Source: Symmachiella macrocystis
GTDB taxonomy: Bacteria > Planctomycetota > Planctomycetia > Planctomycetales > Planctomycetaceae
NCBI RefSeq assembly: GCF_007860075.1
Contig: NZ_SJPP01000002.1
Span: 1,178,001-1,242,000 of the forward strand
Length of the DNA: 64,000 nucleotides
Direction: 5' to 3'
Below are positions 55,887 to 64,000 of this stretch, in pieces; positions within the stretch are counted from its first letter, which is position 1, and every line of letters starts with the position of its first letter. The notes under the pieces are model-generated. The model saw only the letters and a program-made list of their open reading frames with translations, had not been told where the DNA came from and ran no database searches. The position numbers and the translations under genes are program-made.

Positions 55887-56011
55887 ATTCGGCCGGTCAA
55901 CTAAAAAATCCGTTGTTTCGAGGTGGGGTTCGGTTTATCGTAAACGGAGCGGGCTGCGATGCTCAACAATAGCATCGCCCATTACTCTGCCTTTCTGAAA
56001 AACCGTTCGCC

Positions 56012-56263
56012 GTGACGACTCAACCTCGCCCCAAATCGAGATTCAAAAAACTGCTCAAGCGGTTCGCCACGCGTGTGCTTATCCTGCTAGTGGTCTATGT
56101 CCTCTCCATTGGCCCCATGTACTGGAAATGGGAAGATGCGATGATGACGGGGGACAACGACAGCCTGTTGATCTTCTACATGCCGTTGATGGTCGCCTCG
56201 GAATTGTCGGAGACGTTTCGCAACCTAATCAACAGCTACATCGAACTGTGGGTATACGTGTGA
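56012..56263 (+). CDS. Small single-span membrane protein
   Basis: The 83-residue product has a basic N-terminus, one helix at about 18-38 (RVLILLVVYVLSIGPMYW), and a mostly acidic, hydrophobic C-terminal half. It starts with GTG. I do not recognise it. The convergent sirtuin gene ends nine bases downstream. Confidence 0.5.
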   Translation: MTTQPRPKSRFKKLLKRFATRVLILLVVYVLSIGPMYWKWEDAMMTGDNDSLLIFYMPLMVASELSETFRNLINSYIELWVYV

Positions 56264-56271
56264 CAGCCGGC

Positions 56272-57081
56272 TCACAATAGTGCATTGATCGCCGTCAAAG
56301 TCTCGCCGATCGAGGCATGAATCACTGCATCGGCGGAGCGGTCCTGGTCTGTGGTGTCGCGGTTGATGATCACCAACCGCCCGCCCGATTCTTTCGCCAA
56401 GCGGGGCAAACTGGCTGCCGGTTCGACGACCAATGATGATCCGAGCGCAATAAACAGATCAGCGCCACGAGCCAGTTCCATCGATCGCGACAGGACTTCC
56501 CGCGGAAGCGCTTGCCCGAACGAAACCGTTGCGTGCTTCAACCAACTGCCGCATTCCGGACAGGGGGGAACCTCGTCCCGCTCCTGAAAATACAACACCC
56601 ACGGGTCGACATCGAACCGCGACTCACACTCAAGACAAGCGACGAACCGCGCTGTTCCGTGCAATTCCAGCACCTGTTGACTTCCGGCCGCTTGATGTAG
56701 TCCGTCGATGTTTTGCGTGATCACCCCGTCTAAGCGGCCGGCCGTTTCCCAATCAGCCAGCACCGTGTGGCCCACGTTTGGTTGGGCGGAAGCGAATTCA
56801 CGGTGGGCGATCGACTTTTGCCGCCAATATTCGTAACGCGATTCGGGATACCGCACAAAGTCATCGTAGTAAACCGGCGTCGACTTTGACCAGATCCCCC
56901 CGGGCGAACGAAAATCGGGAATGCCGCTTTCGGTGCTAATCCCCGCGCCGGTGAAGGCAACGATGGAATCAGCCTCACGGATCCATTCAGCGATCGTAGG
57001 TAGGTCCGGCAAGGTTTGTGTGATTCTTTCGTCGTTTGCAGATAGATTTTTTGCAATGCCGTTGTTTTGAGTGGTAAGCAA
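56272..57081 (-). CDS. cobB: NAD-dependent protein deacylase (sirtuin)
   Basis: The 269-residue product is a Sir2-family enzyme that removes acyl groups from lysines using NAD. Features are the NAD-binding GAGISTESGIPDFRS, TQNIDGLH with the catalytic His (and the later ELHGTA), the structural zinc Cys4 (CLEC and CPEC) and VFGSSLVVEPA-type end (IALGSSLVVEPA). Length is normal. The start is a TTG at 57081 because there is no other in-frame Met before the domain; the N-terminus is uncertain. The TPR gene lies further upstream on the same strand. Confidence 0.93.
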   Translation of the reverse strand: MLTTQNNGIAKNLSANDERITQTLPDLPTIAEWIREADSIVAFTGAGISTESGIPDFRSPGGIWSKSTPVYYDDFVRYPESRYEYWRQKSIAHREFASAQPNVGHTVLADWETAGRLDGVITQNIDGLHQAAGSQQVLELHGTARFVACLECESRFDVDPWVLYFQERDEVPPCPECGSWLKHATVSFGQALPREVLSRSMELARGADLFIALGSSLVVEPAASLPRLAKESGGRLVIINRDTTDQDRSADAVIHASIGETLTAINALL

Positions 57082-57134
57082 CTTGCCCTACGGAGAAAGG
57101 TGCCTCGCGACGCATCCTGCGTTGGGTTGCTCTC

Positions 57135-57992
57135 TTATTGGGGGCGCGGCATTTTGGCTAGCATGCGTTTGGCGTCGCGGACCCAGCGGGCGCTTTGACG
57201 TCGAAAAAACTTGGGGCCGCCACTGACTTCCAACACCATGCCTTCTAACATCTCACGGGCAGCGTCGGTCTCGCCACGCTCGCATAACAATCGGGCATAC
57301 ACAACTTGCGATTCGGGAGTCTTCCAGCGTTTCAGGTGTTCTGTGAGGTGCGTGAAAGCGGCATCCTGGTCGTGCAACTCCAACAAGCAGCGGCCATAGG
57401 CCAACGAGACATCGCCGAATTTGTAACTGGGGTCAACGGCCAATACGGATTCGAGGCGGGGACGGGCTTTGTCGTATTGCTTCCAATGCATTTCCACCTG
57501 CGCCAGGCCCCAAAGTGCTTGGATGTTATCCGGTTCTTTTTCCAGCGCTTTAAAATACGAATCCCCGGCTTGCTCATAGCGGCCCGTATCGCGCTGGGCG
57601 TCGCCCAATTGGACGAACTGGTGCGAATTGCCGATTTGGCGGGCTGCGATCGACAGCCGTTGCAATTCCTTGCCGCGGGAAATCCGATTGAGAAATCTTG
57701 GCGGCTTCAACCGTGCCTGCGGCAGCCAGCGTGCGAAAAAGTAAACCAATGTGCCGATCGGCGGGATGATGATCAGCACCCACAGCCAGACATTGCGCTC
57801 CGGATCATTGCGAATGCAGTATATGAGCATCCACAGCCACACCCCCGCCATGATCAACATCAGCGGGCTGGTGAGCAGCAGTTGCGGGTCACTCAAAAAA
57901 TACAACGGACCGAACACGATAGGAATGATCCCCGGGTGATGAATAATCAAAACCAGCCAGCGCCGTGCCGCCTCTGACTCGTCGCTCTGCAA
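57135..57992 (-). CDS. TPR protein with N-terminal membrane helices
   Basis: The 285-residue product has two or three hydrophobic helices near the N-terminus (about 11-32, 35-58 and 66-90), including WLWMLIYCIRNDPERNVWLWVLIIIPPIGTLVYFFARWL, which is typical of the PLDc_N/phospholipase D nuclease N-terminal segment. It is followed by TPR repeats (QLGDAQRDTGRYEQAGDSYFKALEKEPD, ALWGLAQVEMHWKQYDKARP). The start codon is TTG and is uncertain. It probably anchors a scaffold in the inner membrane. The sirtuin gene follows after 53 bases. Confidence 0.8.
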   Translation of the reverse strand: MQSDESEAARRWLVLIIHHPGIIPIVFGPLYFLSDPQLLLTSPLMLIMAGVWLWMLIYCIRNDPERNVWLWVLIIIPPIGTLVYFFARWLPQARLKPPRFLNRISRGKELQRLSIAARQIGNSHQFVQLGDAQRDTGRYEQAGDSYFKALEKEPDNIQALWGLAQVEMHWKQYDKARPRLESVLAVDPSYKFGDVSLAYGRCLLELHDQDAAFTHLTEHLKRWKTPESQVVYARLLCERGETDAAREMLEGMVLEVSGGPKFFRRQSARWVRDAKRMLAKMPRPQ

Positions 57993-58203
57993 TTTCTGGC
58001 AAATTTATCGACTGGCCATAGCAAACGAGCGCCCGTAGTCGCCGGCCGCAATGAGACGCAAACATCGCAAGACCGAAAGTTGATGTATCATCTCACAACC
58101 TGCTGAGTTTTTCAGCCGTAAATTGCGTTTTTTTTGGCCGTGGATGGGAACACGACCGCAATCCCGATTCCATGAGCACGGGCGATGTCTACCTGCCCGA
58201 GCG

Positions 58204-59229
58204 TTATGCTGCGCGTCGTTGTTCGCCGCCAAACGGTTCGTCGGCAACAGCCCGGACGGTCGAGTTGACGACAGCTTCCACAAAGGCGTGGATTTCCTCG
58301 GCAAACCGTGTTGGGGAAAAGGCCTGCGCGTGTGCCGATGCCAACATAGCGGAGCACTTATGGGGCCTACGCTCATATTCGAGCATCGCTGAGGCAATTG
58401 ATTCAGGCGTCGAAGGTTCAAAAAGTAATCCGGTCCCCGGCCCTTCTTGTTCAGCATCTAAAATTAGTTCCTCGATGCCTCCTCCGGCAGGGACAATCAC
58501 CGGCGTGCCGCAGGCTTGCGCGCGAATCACATTGGCATCAAAGTCTCCAGACGAAAGGCACAACAAGGCCCGGCATTCACAGAGGTATTGGTACAAATCG
58601 GAGTCATCGTCGGCCGTCACGAATTGCACATGCGATTGCTCGGCAAGCAAATCAGGCAGCTCGAAATTCGGTTCGGTCACAACCACCAGCTCTCGGCCGG
58701 CGATGTGCGATGCAGCGATGGCCACTTCCAATCCGCTGATGTTCCCTTCGTCAATGATCAGTAAATAATGCTCAGACCGTCGTAACTTTTGCGGCCGGAA
58801 GGGTTGGGTGTCGATGGCTGGAGAGATGACTTTCACCGGGCGGTCGATTGCCTGCCGCAATTGGTTGGCGGCGATGCCGTTACCGGCCAGATAATGTGTG
58901 ATTCCCTGATGGCCGGGACTCACAGTTGCCTGCGTTTCGGTTGGCGTGGCAGAAACCGCTGACAGTTCCAAGGTGCTTGGCTTGAGTCGTTGCGGCGACT
59001 GGACCATCAAATGGGATTGTGGGGCGTTATTTGTGTCCGCGAGGTAACAAATGTGCGGCGAACCGAGCGGTGCGGTCACATTGCGAGCAGCGGCGCGGCT
59101 GGTACTGATGACGACATCGGCCGTTTCGAGCGGACTGATTTGCCCGGCAAACGCTTCCTGCAAGGACTCGGCGATGATCGTCTCGCCAGCGGAGTGGGAT
59201 TGGGGGTCGGTTACGATTGCAACTCGCAT
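58204..59229 (-). CDS. Glycosyltransferase (GT4-like)
   Basis: The 341-residue product resembles a retaining glycosyltransferase of the GT-B fold. The C-terminal half shows the UDP-sugar-binding region: ALLCLSSGDFDANVIRAQACGTPVIVPAGGGIEEL and later GLLFEPSTPESIASAML. The N-terminal half (MRVAIVTDPQSHSAGETIIAESLQ) is the acceptor domain. Sugar and acceptor are unknown. AAGGAGG stands four bases before ATG 59229. It is on the minus strand and is followed downstream by the TPR gene. Confidence 0.75.
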   Translation of the reverse strand: MRVAIVTDPQSHSAGETIIAESLQEAFAGQISPLETADVVISTSRAAARNVTAPLGSPHICYLADTNNAPQSHLMVQSPQRLKPSTLELSAVSATPTETQATVSPGHQGITHYLAGNGIAANQLRQAIDRPVKVISPAIDTQPFRPQKLRRSEHYLLIIDEGNISGLEVAIAASHIAGRELVVVTEPNFELPDLLAEQSHVQFVTADDDSDLYQYLCECRALLCLSSGDFDANVIRAQACGTPVIVPAGGGIEELILDAEQEGPGTGLLFEPSTPESIASAMLEYERRPHKCSAMLASAHAQAFSPTRFAEEIHAFVEAVVNSTVRAVADEPFGGEQRRAA

Positions 59230-59757
59230 ACTTCCTCCTTGAAGCATCGAGCGGATAGTCCGCTTGCTCGTGCCGATGGCACTTTTGTGTGGCCGCCGCA
59301 TTGACGTTTTTTGAGGCGGAACATTCTGCCTATCTGCACTCTATCGCCTTCCGTGACGCACGCCAGCAACGGTTTTGCCGGTGATTCTGAGATGGGCGGC
59401 GGGAGTGTCGCAGAATTGCAGAATCCGGTCAACAACAATTACCCGCCTTAAAATTGGACGAGGTGCCTAGTGCACGAGTCACCAGGTCAACGAGAATCCG
59501 CCGTTTTCGCCAGTGGATCGAACTGCAAAATTATTGGCTCACGCTCCATTTTTTTCTGGCAATTTTAGAAACAGCCTGCGATACTACGTATGAAGTTTGA
59601 AGTGCAGTTTCATTTTGTCTTCCAACCGGAGGAATGGTTGTTGCGACAAAGGCTGGCCCGCTCTATGTGGCCGCTAGATTCCGGACAACCCTGACCGTCC
59701 GACCGCAGAAGAGTTTCGTATCGTACCAAATTGGTAGAGACATAGGAGGCATCGACC

Positions 59758-59787
59758 ATGCAAGATCCGCCCTACTGTTTCCGCTGA
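59758..59787 (+). CDS. Nine-codon frame with strong ribosome binding site (possible leader peptide)
   Basis: ATG at 59758 is preceded by AGGAGG at 59744-59749 with an eight-base spacer, an ideal ribosome binding site, but the frame stops after nine codons (MQDPPYCFR then TGA). A strong site in front of such a short frame is unusual; it could be a leader peptide or chance. No plus-strand gene follows within reach, because the next one is on minus. Confidence 0.25.
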   Translation: MQDPPYCFR

Positions 59788-59859
59788 GAAGTCAACAGTG
59801 CCTGTTCAACGGCACGACCGCTTCTCAAGACGACCACGTCCTCTGACTAATCCCTTTAA

Positions 59860-59902
59860 TAACAAACAGCAGCCGCCCCTCGGTACGCCGAAGGGCGGCT
59901 GC
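59860..59902 (-). terminator. Terminator of the prolyl oligopeptidase gene
   Basis: A long stem (GCAGCCGCCC pairing with GGGCGGCTGC, with an inner TCGG/CCGA step) lies at 59869-59902. Read on minus it is followed by TGTTTGTTATT, a T-rich tail, and it stands about 50 bases beyond the stop codon at 59952. Confidence 0.75.
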
Positions 59903-59951
59903 TCGCGTTGATGGGTAATGCAACTCCGTGCTGTGAATGCTGTGACGGCGA

Positions 59952-62072
59952 CTATTTCACCTTCACGCCCAATTGATCGAAGAGAAATCCCAGCTCATAG
60001 GCCAAATCTTCGATCTGCGTGCTGACCGGGCGGCCGCGGGAGTGCCCCGCCTTGGTATCGTAGTGCAAGAGCATCGGACGGTCGTCGGTGGAGGATGCCT
60101 GCATCAACGCCGCCATTTTTCGCGCATGGAGCGGATCAACACGCGTGTCGGAGTCGCCCGTAATCAACATCAAGGCGGGATATTTTGTTCCCGGTTTCAC
60201 GTTGTGATAAGGCGAATACGCACGGAGCACTTCGAATTGTTCAAGGTCCTCAGAGGAACCGTACTCCGGCACCCAAAACCGTGCGACCAAAAACTGATGG
60301 TAACGGAGCATATCCAACAACGGATAGGAACAGACCACGGCGCGGAACAACTCCGGATGTTGCGTCATTGCCGCACCAACCAGGAGCCCGCCATTGCTGC
60401 CGCCAGCGATTGCCAACCGGTCCGGATTGGTATACCCGCGGTCAATCAGCCACCGCGCTGCTGCGTAAAAATCGTCGAACACATTTTGCTTGTTTTCCAG
60501 CATCCCGGCTTCATGCCATTGTTCGCCCAGTTCTCCGCCGCCACGGAGGTTGGCGACTGCATACACGCCTCCCTGCTCGACCCAACTGACGGCCCGCGCC
60601 GAAAACGAGGGAGTCAAACTGACATTGAAGCCGCCATACCCATACAGCAACGTCGGGTTTTTGCCGTCCAGTTTTGTGCCTTTGCCATACAGCAAAAACA
60701 TCGGCACGCGGGTTCCATCCTTGGAGGTAATAAAGACTTGCTCAAGCTGGAAGTTGTCGCTGTCGACCGGCACCGCTAACCGCGCCCACACCGACCGCTC
60801 TCCGGTCGAGACGACATCGCGATAGATTGTCGAGGGGATGTGAAAGGAACTGTAGGAGAAGAAGGCCTCGTCGCTCTCCCACTCGCCATACACCGCGCTC
60901 ACCGATCCCAATGCCGGGAACTCGACGTCGCGCACATGCTCGCCAGAAGGATCATAGACACTCACGCGCGACTTCACGTTGTCGAGATAGTTCACAAAGA
61001 GCTTCCCACCACAGAGTGAAAAATCTTCGATCACGGCTTCGCTGCGTGGAATCACTTCCCGCCAATTGGCGCGCTGAGGGTTTTCGAGGTCGATTTCTAA
61101 AATCCGACCGTTGGAGGCTTCCCAATTCGTACGGACGAACAAGCGGTTGTTAATCGCCGCTCCGAAGAAACGCGCATCAATATCATTGACGATCGGCCGA
61201 ACCGGTCCGTCGTCTGTCAAATCCAGAAAGTACAAGTCCGACTTGGGTGCTGCCGATCCATAGAGCACATGAAAAATCAGATACTGCCCGCCGTGCGACA
61301 ATGTGGCATACAGGATTTTTCCACTGTCGTACCCGTCGCCGAAGATTTGCTTGTTGTTTGCGAGATCGTCGCCCACGGTGTGCTTAAACACCCGCGGCCC
61401 GTCATCGTCGTGCTTGGTATAAAAGATCGTCTTTTTGTCCGGCGTTAACGTCGCACCGAAGTACCGCGCTCGCGGCAATGCGTCCGCCAAGTCTTTACGG
61501 GCATCGACATCGAAGAGGTGGATGGCGACTTCGTCTTCGCCGCCGGTGCGAATCGTGTATACCAGTAATTTGCCATCCTCAGAGATGTCTTCAATGCTGA
61601 CCGACTTGCTGCCGTCGTCGCTGAGATTAGCCGGGTCGATCAGCACTTCGTCCGCACCTTCGACACCTTTGCGGAAGCAAATGACCGCTAGGTCCTGGTC
61701 GGCACGCCGCTTCATAAAGAAATATCGCCCGGCCCGCGCATGCGGCAAACCGACGGCGTCGACCTTCATCAACTGGCCCAAGCGGGCAGTGATTTTATCT
61801 TGCCCCTGCAGGTCTTTGAGCATCGCATCGGTATAGACGTTTTGCTGCTTGATCCATTCACGGGTGGCAGGACTTTGTTGGTCTTCCAACCAACGATAAG
61901 GATCGACGATCTTTTCGCCGTGCAGCACATCCGTTACCGGTTCGCTCTTGGTTTGGGGACGTTTCACCGTCGGACGCGCGGAATTGGCGTCCTGGGCCTG
62001 GCATTGATCGCTGGCTGTCATCAGACTTGTCACCACATAGAGAAAACAGGGCGTAAAGAATAAACGTCGCAT
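59952..62072 (-). CDS. Prolyl oligopeptidase-family serine peptidase (S9A)
   Basis: The 706-residue product has a short signal peptide (about 1-22) and then an N-terminal propeller domain (about 90-430) that filters substrates, and a C-terminal alpha/beta hydrolase. The catalytic Ser is in GGSNGGLLVGAA, Asp in GDSDTRVDPLHA and His in KAGHSRGRP. The N-terminal DPYRWLEDQQSP is a hallmark of prolyl oligopeptidase, which cuts short proline-containing peptides. AAGGAG four bases before ATG 62072 sets the start. It is probably exported, unlike the cytoplasmic family members. A terminator follows. Confidence 0.95.
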   Translation of the reverse strand: MRRLFFTPCFLYVVTSLMTASDQCQAQDANSARPTVKRPQTKSEPVTDVLHGEKIVDPYRWLEDQQSPATREWIKQQNVYTDAMLKDLQGQDKITARLGQLMKVDAVGLPHARAGRYFFMKRRADQDLAVICFRKGVEGADEVLIDPANLSDDGSKSVSIEDISEDGKLLVYTIRTGGEDEVAIHLFDVDARKDLADALPRARYFGATLTPDKKTIFYTKHDDDGPRVFKHTVGDDLANNKQIFGDGYDSGKILYATLSHGGQYLIFHVLYGSAAPKSDLYFLDLTDDGPVRPIVNDIDARFFGAAINNRLFVRTNWEASNGRILEIDLENPQRANWREVIPRSEAVIEDFSLCGGKLFVNYLDNVKSRVSVYDPSGEHVRDVEFPALGSVSAVYGEWESDEAFFSYSSFHIPSTIYRDVVSTGERSVWARLAVPVDSDNFQLEQVFITSKDGTRVPMFLLYGKGTKLDGKNPTLLYGYGGFNVSLTPSFSARAVSWVEQGGVYAVANLRGGGELGEQWHEAGMLENKQNVFDDFYAAARWLIDRGYTNPDRLAIAGGSNGGLLVGAAMTQHPELFRAVVCSYPLLDMLRYHQFLVARFWVPEYGSSEDLEQFEVLRAYSPYHNVKPGTKYPALMLITGDSDTRVDPLHARKMAALMQASSTDDRPMLLHYDTKAGHSRGRPVSTQIEDLAYELGFLFDQLGVKVK

Positions 62073-62277
62073 ATCACTCCTTCTCGCTTGAGCAGCAGCG
62101 GAAATTGCTTTAGAAAACAACACGGCTTTCGGCCAAACGCCCCGCAGCAGCGTCCCAGTGCCGAAACGTCTGACCTTGACCTATCCGGCCGAGCGACATA
62201 TCAAAAAGTCAGTCGTCACATACGGCGAATTATTACAACGCCCCCTATGATTACAAGAGATTCGGCCGAATTCCGCT

Positions 62278-63381
62278 TTGAAGACGAAAATCCTACTGCT
62301 GATTCCCACCCTGGACCGCTCCGGAGCCGAGAAGCAACTCACGCTTTTGGCCTCGGGATTGTCGTCTGAGGAATTCGACGTCCGCGTCGTCGCCTTAACG
62401 CGCGGCGGCCCCTATGCCGAAACGTTGGCCGAACAAGGCATCGATGTTCAGGTTTTAGGAAAACGCTTCAAATTCGATCCGCTGACCCTCTCGCGTTTGC
62501 GTCGGATCATTCGAGAGTGGCAACCGGACATTTTGCATTCCTGGTTATTTGCCGCCAATACCTACGGGCGGCTCGTTGCTGGTAAGGGCAAGACTCCGAA
62601 AATCATCGTCTCGGAACGCTGTGTCGATTCTTGGAAATCGCGGTGGCAACTGTGGTTTGACAAAAAACTAATTCCGCGGACCCACCTGCTCGTCGGCAAC
62701 TCGCACAGTGTTGCTGATTTTTATCGCCAGCAAGAGGTTCCGGATCGCAAATTACGGGTGATCTATAATGGAATTGATCTTCCCATGCCTCCGACGGTGA
62801 CCCGCGCAAATCTTTTTGAGGAACTTGGCCTGCCTGAAGAGGCGCGCGTCGTGGGATTCATCGGGCGACTCGCGCCGCAAAAACGTGTACGGGACCTCGC
62901 CTGGACCGTAGAACTCATTAGCAATTTGCAGCCGCACATTCATTTTTTGATCATCGGCGATGGCCCCGATCGCCAACAGCTAGAGACATTCGCCCGCGAA
63001 ACACAAAATACCGACCGTATTCATTTCCTCGGGCATCACCCTGACCCCGCGCGGTTTTTTCCGGCGATCGAGGTGTTTTGGCTGGCCAGTGATTTTGAGG
63101 GACTTTCCAACAGCATCATGGAAGCGATGGCGGCCGGGGTGCCGGTCGTGGCCAGTGACATTCCGCCAAACCGAGAATTGGTCGTCCCCCAAAAAACCGG
63201 CTACTTAGTTCCGGTCGGCGACAACGTGGGGCGGGCGAAGTATACGAACATCCTCCTCGAAGACAAAGAACAGCGAGCGGCATTCGGGCAAGCTGCCATC
63301 GCACGGATTCGCGACCAATTCAGCATCCCCAGCATGGTTGCCGCCTATGCCAAATTGTATCGTGAAGTCTTGACCGACTAA
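62278..63381 (+). CDS. GT4-family glycosyltransferase
   Basis: The 367-residue product is a GT-B glycosyltransferase acting on nucleotide-sugar donors. Marks are LIPTLDRSGAEKQL near the N-terminus, GFIGRLAPQKRVRDL, and EGLSNSIMEAMAAGVPVVAS with the Glu-rich donor-binding loop. Likely role is building a surface or extracellular polysaccharide. The start is a TTG at 62278, chosen because it gives the family N-terminus KTKILLLIPTLD; a weak GAGA precedes it. The asnB-like gene follows after about 100 bases. Confidence 0.9.
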   Translation: MKTKILLLIPTLDRSGAEKQLTLLASGLSSEEFDVRVVALTRGGPYAETLAEQGIDVQVLGKRFKFDPLTLSRLRRIIREWQPDILHSWLFAANTYGRLVAGKGKTPKIIVSERCVDSWKSRWQLWFDKKLIPRTHLLVGNSHSVADFYRQQEVPDRKLRVIYNGIDLPMPPTVTRANLFEELGLPEEARVVGFIGRLAPQKRVRDLAWTVELISNLQPHIHFLIIGDGPDRQQLETFARETQNTDRIHFLGHHPDPARFFPAIEVFWLASDFEGLSNSIMEAMAAGVPVVASDIPPNRELVVPQKTGYLVPVGDNVGRAKYTNILLEDKEQRAAFGQAAIARIRDQFSIPSMVAAYAKLYREVLTD

Positions 63382-63483
63382 TCCCGTCGGTTTAGTCGTG
63401 ACGCACCTTTCTATGTCGGACGAGAGATTCTCCCCCACCTCACACGGCATCGTAAAACGTAAATCACAGAAACGACCTTCCCC

Positions 63484-64000
63484 ATGTGTGGAATCACTGG
63501 AGCTGCTTGGACCGCCGGACAACCGCCAATGGATATCGATATCCTGCGGCGGATGACGACTGCTCTTGCGCATCGCGGTCCGGATGATTGCGGCTACTAC
63601 CGTTCCACGGATCACTCCAATGCATCCAGCGAGATGTCCGCTGCTCAACCCCCCGGAGCGGCTTTGGGGCACCGTCGTTTGTCGATCATCGACCTGGGAG
63701 GCGGGCATCAACCGCTCTCGAACGAAGACGGCACTGTTTGGATTGCCTTCAACGGTGAAATCTACAACTACCGTGAACTGCAAACCGACCTGGAAAAACG
63801 GGGACATCAGTTTCGTACGTCCTGCGACACGGAAGCTATCGTTCACCTCTACGAAGAATACGGCCCGGACTGCGTCACGCATCTTCGCGGTATGTTCGCC
63901 TTTGCCATTTGGGATGATCGCAAAAAACAACTGTTGCTTGCTCGTGACCGGCTCGGCCAAAAACCGCTCGTTTATCGGCATGATCCACAGCGGTTGCTCT
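63484..64000 (+). CDS. asnB: Glutamine-hydrolysing asparagine synthase-like amidotransferase (N-terminal part)
   Basis: The frame runs to the window end, so the product is incomplete (172 residues seen). It begins MCGITGAAW with the N-terminal nucleophile Cys2 of a glutamine amidotransferase class II domain, followed by [42 protein letters not shown] and [10 protein letters not shown]. The synthetase domain is not visible. Either asparagine synthase or the exosortase-A-system amidotransferase would fit; the N-terminus alone does not separate them. Placed after a GT4 gene, the latter or a surface-glycan role is plausible. Confidence 0.9.
   Translation, partial: MCGITGAAWTAGQPPMDIDILRRMTTALAHRGPDDCGYYRSTDHSNASSEMSAAQPPGAALGHRRLSIIDLGGGHQPLSNEDGTVWIAFNGEIYNYRELQTDLEKRGHQFRTSCDTEAIVHLYEEYGPDCVTHLRGMFAFAIWDDRKKQLLLARDRLGQKPLVYRHDPQRLL

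Larger units (their letters stand above)
59302..59951. other. Intergenic stretch of about 650 bases
   Basis: No ordinary gene. It holds a nine-codon frame with a strong ribosome binding site (59758-59787) and a terminator for the prolyl oligopeptidase gene (59860-59902), both listed. A 70-codon plus-strand frame (59634-59846) has GGAGG only one base from its ATG and overlaps the short frame; it is not called. Confidence 0.4.

Noticed and set aside
59634-59846. Plus-strand 70-codon open frame in the 650-base gap
   Set aside because: GGAGG is only one base from its ATG, too close for normal initiation, and the frame has no recognisable product. The short frame at 59758 has a better site.

Overview
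The window looks like chromosomal DNA of a member of the phylum Planctomycetota, probably order Planctomycetales. The evidence is the gene style: PEP-CTERM protein, leucine-rich-repeat and FG-GAP/PQQ/propeller secreted proteins, a Ser/Thr kinase with HEAT-like repeats, an OprP-type porin, Uma2 nuclease, DUF5684 and MJ0042 zinc-ribbon proteins. It also carries tetrahydromethanopterin/methanofuran-type C1 genes in a bacterium that otherwise has bacterial housekeeping genes. I see no rRNA, tRNA, CRISPR array, complete insertion sequence or prophage.

Layout. 1-5760: a thioesterase, LRR protein, small unknown proteins, a secreted SGNH hydrolase, a PEP-CTERM protein and an MDR oxidoreductase, with hairpin repeats between them. 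5937-10866: a secreted propeller protein, a methyltransferase and a Ser/Thr kinase. 10953-14812: small HTH and membrane proteins, a porin and a DUF892 ferritin-like protein. 14979-21593: a minus-strand run of a PQQ/EF-hand propeller, a glycoside-hydrolase-like protein, pdxA (4-bp overlap with the gene upstream of it) and an unusual secretin-N-domain repeat protein. 21855-26155: a formylmethanofuran dehydrogenase module (D-like subunit, fhcB, a Uma2 gene, fhcA). 26362-28150: uppS and cdsA (cell envelope lipids). 28494-30580: leuC and leuD (leucine synthesis). 30610-32919: sixA and a PilT/PilU-like ATPase. 33165-41272: mixed accessory genes, including a mutarotase-SGNH fusion, a DinB protein, a YbaK deacylase and a beta-lactamase-family hydrolase. 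41597-46850: a TetR regulator with an RND efflux adaptor and pump. 46942-51324: a sigma-70-like factor, a TPR protein and a DUF5684 protein. 51645-57992: a lactonase-CE15 esterase fusion, rfbF, a cyclase-family protein, a sirtuin and a TPR protein. 58204-64000: glycosyltransferases, a prolyl oligopeptidase and the start of an asnB-type amidotransferase, possibly the edge of a surface-polysaccharide locus.

How the genes relate. Clear functional groups are the C1 module, leuCD, uppS-cdsA and the TetR-RND efflux operon. Many other genes encode secreted sugar-active or propeller proteins typical of a polysaccharide-degrading planctomycete. Intergenic regions hold at least five kinds of inverted repeats; several are shared between sites and look like REP/MITE-type dispersed elements.

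The points I consider most worth following are: (1) FhcB retains the iron-sulfur and metal-ligand cysteines expected of a redox-active Mo/W enzyme and sits beside an FmdD-like subunit, with a Uma2 gene between fhcB and fhcA; (2) three unusual domain fusions; (3) the hairpin repeat families; and (4) a candidate autoregulatory operator in front of the efflux operon.
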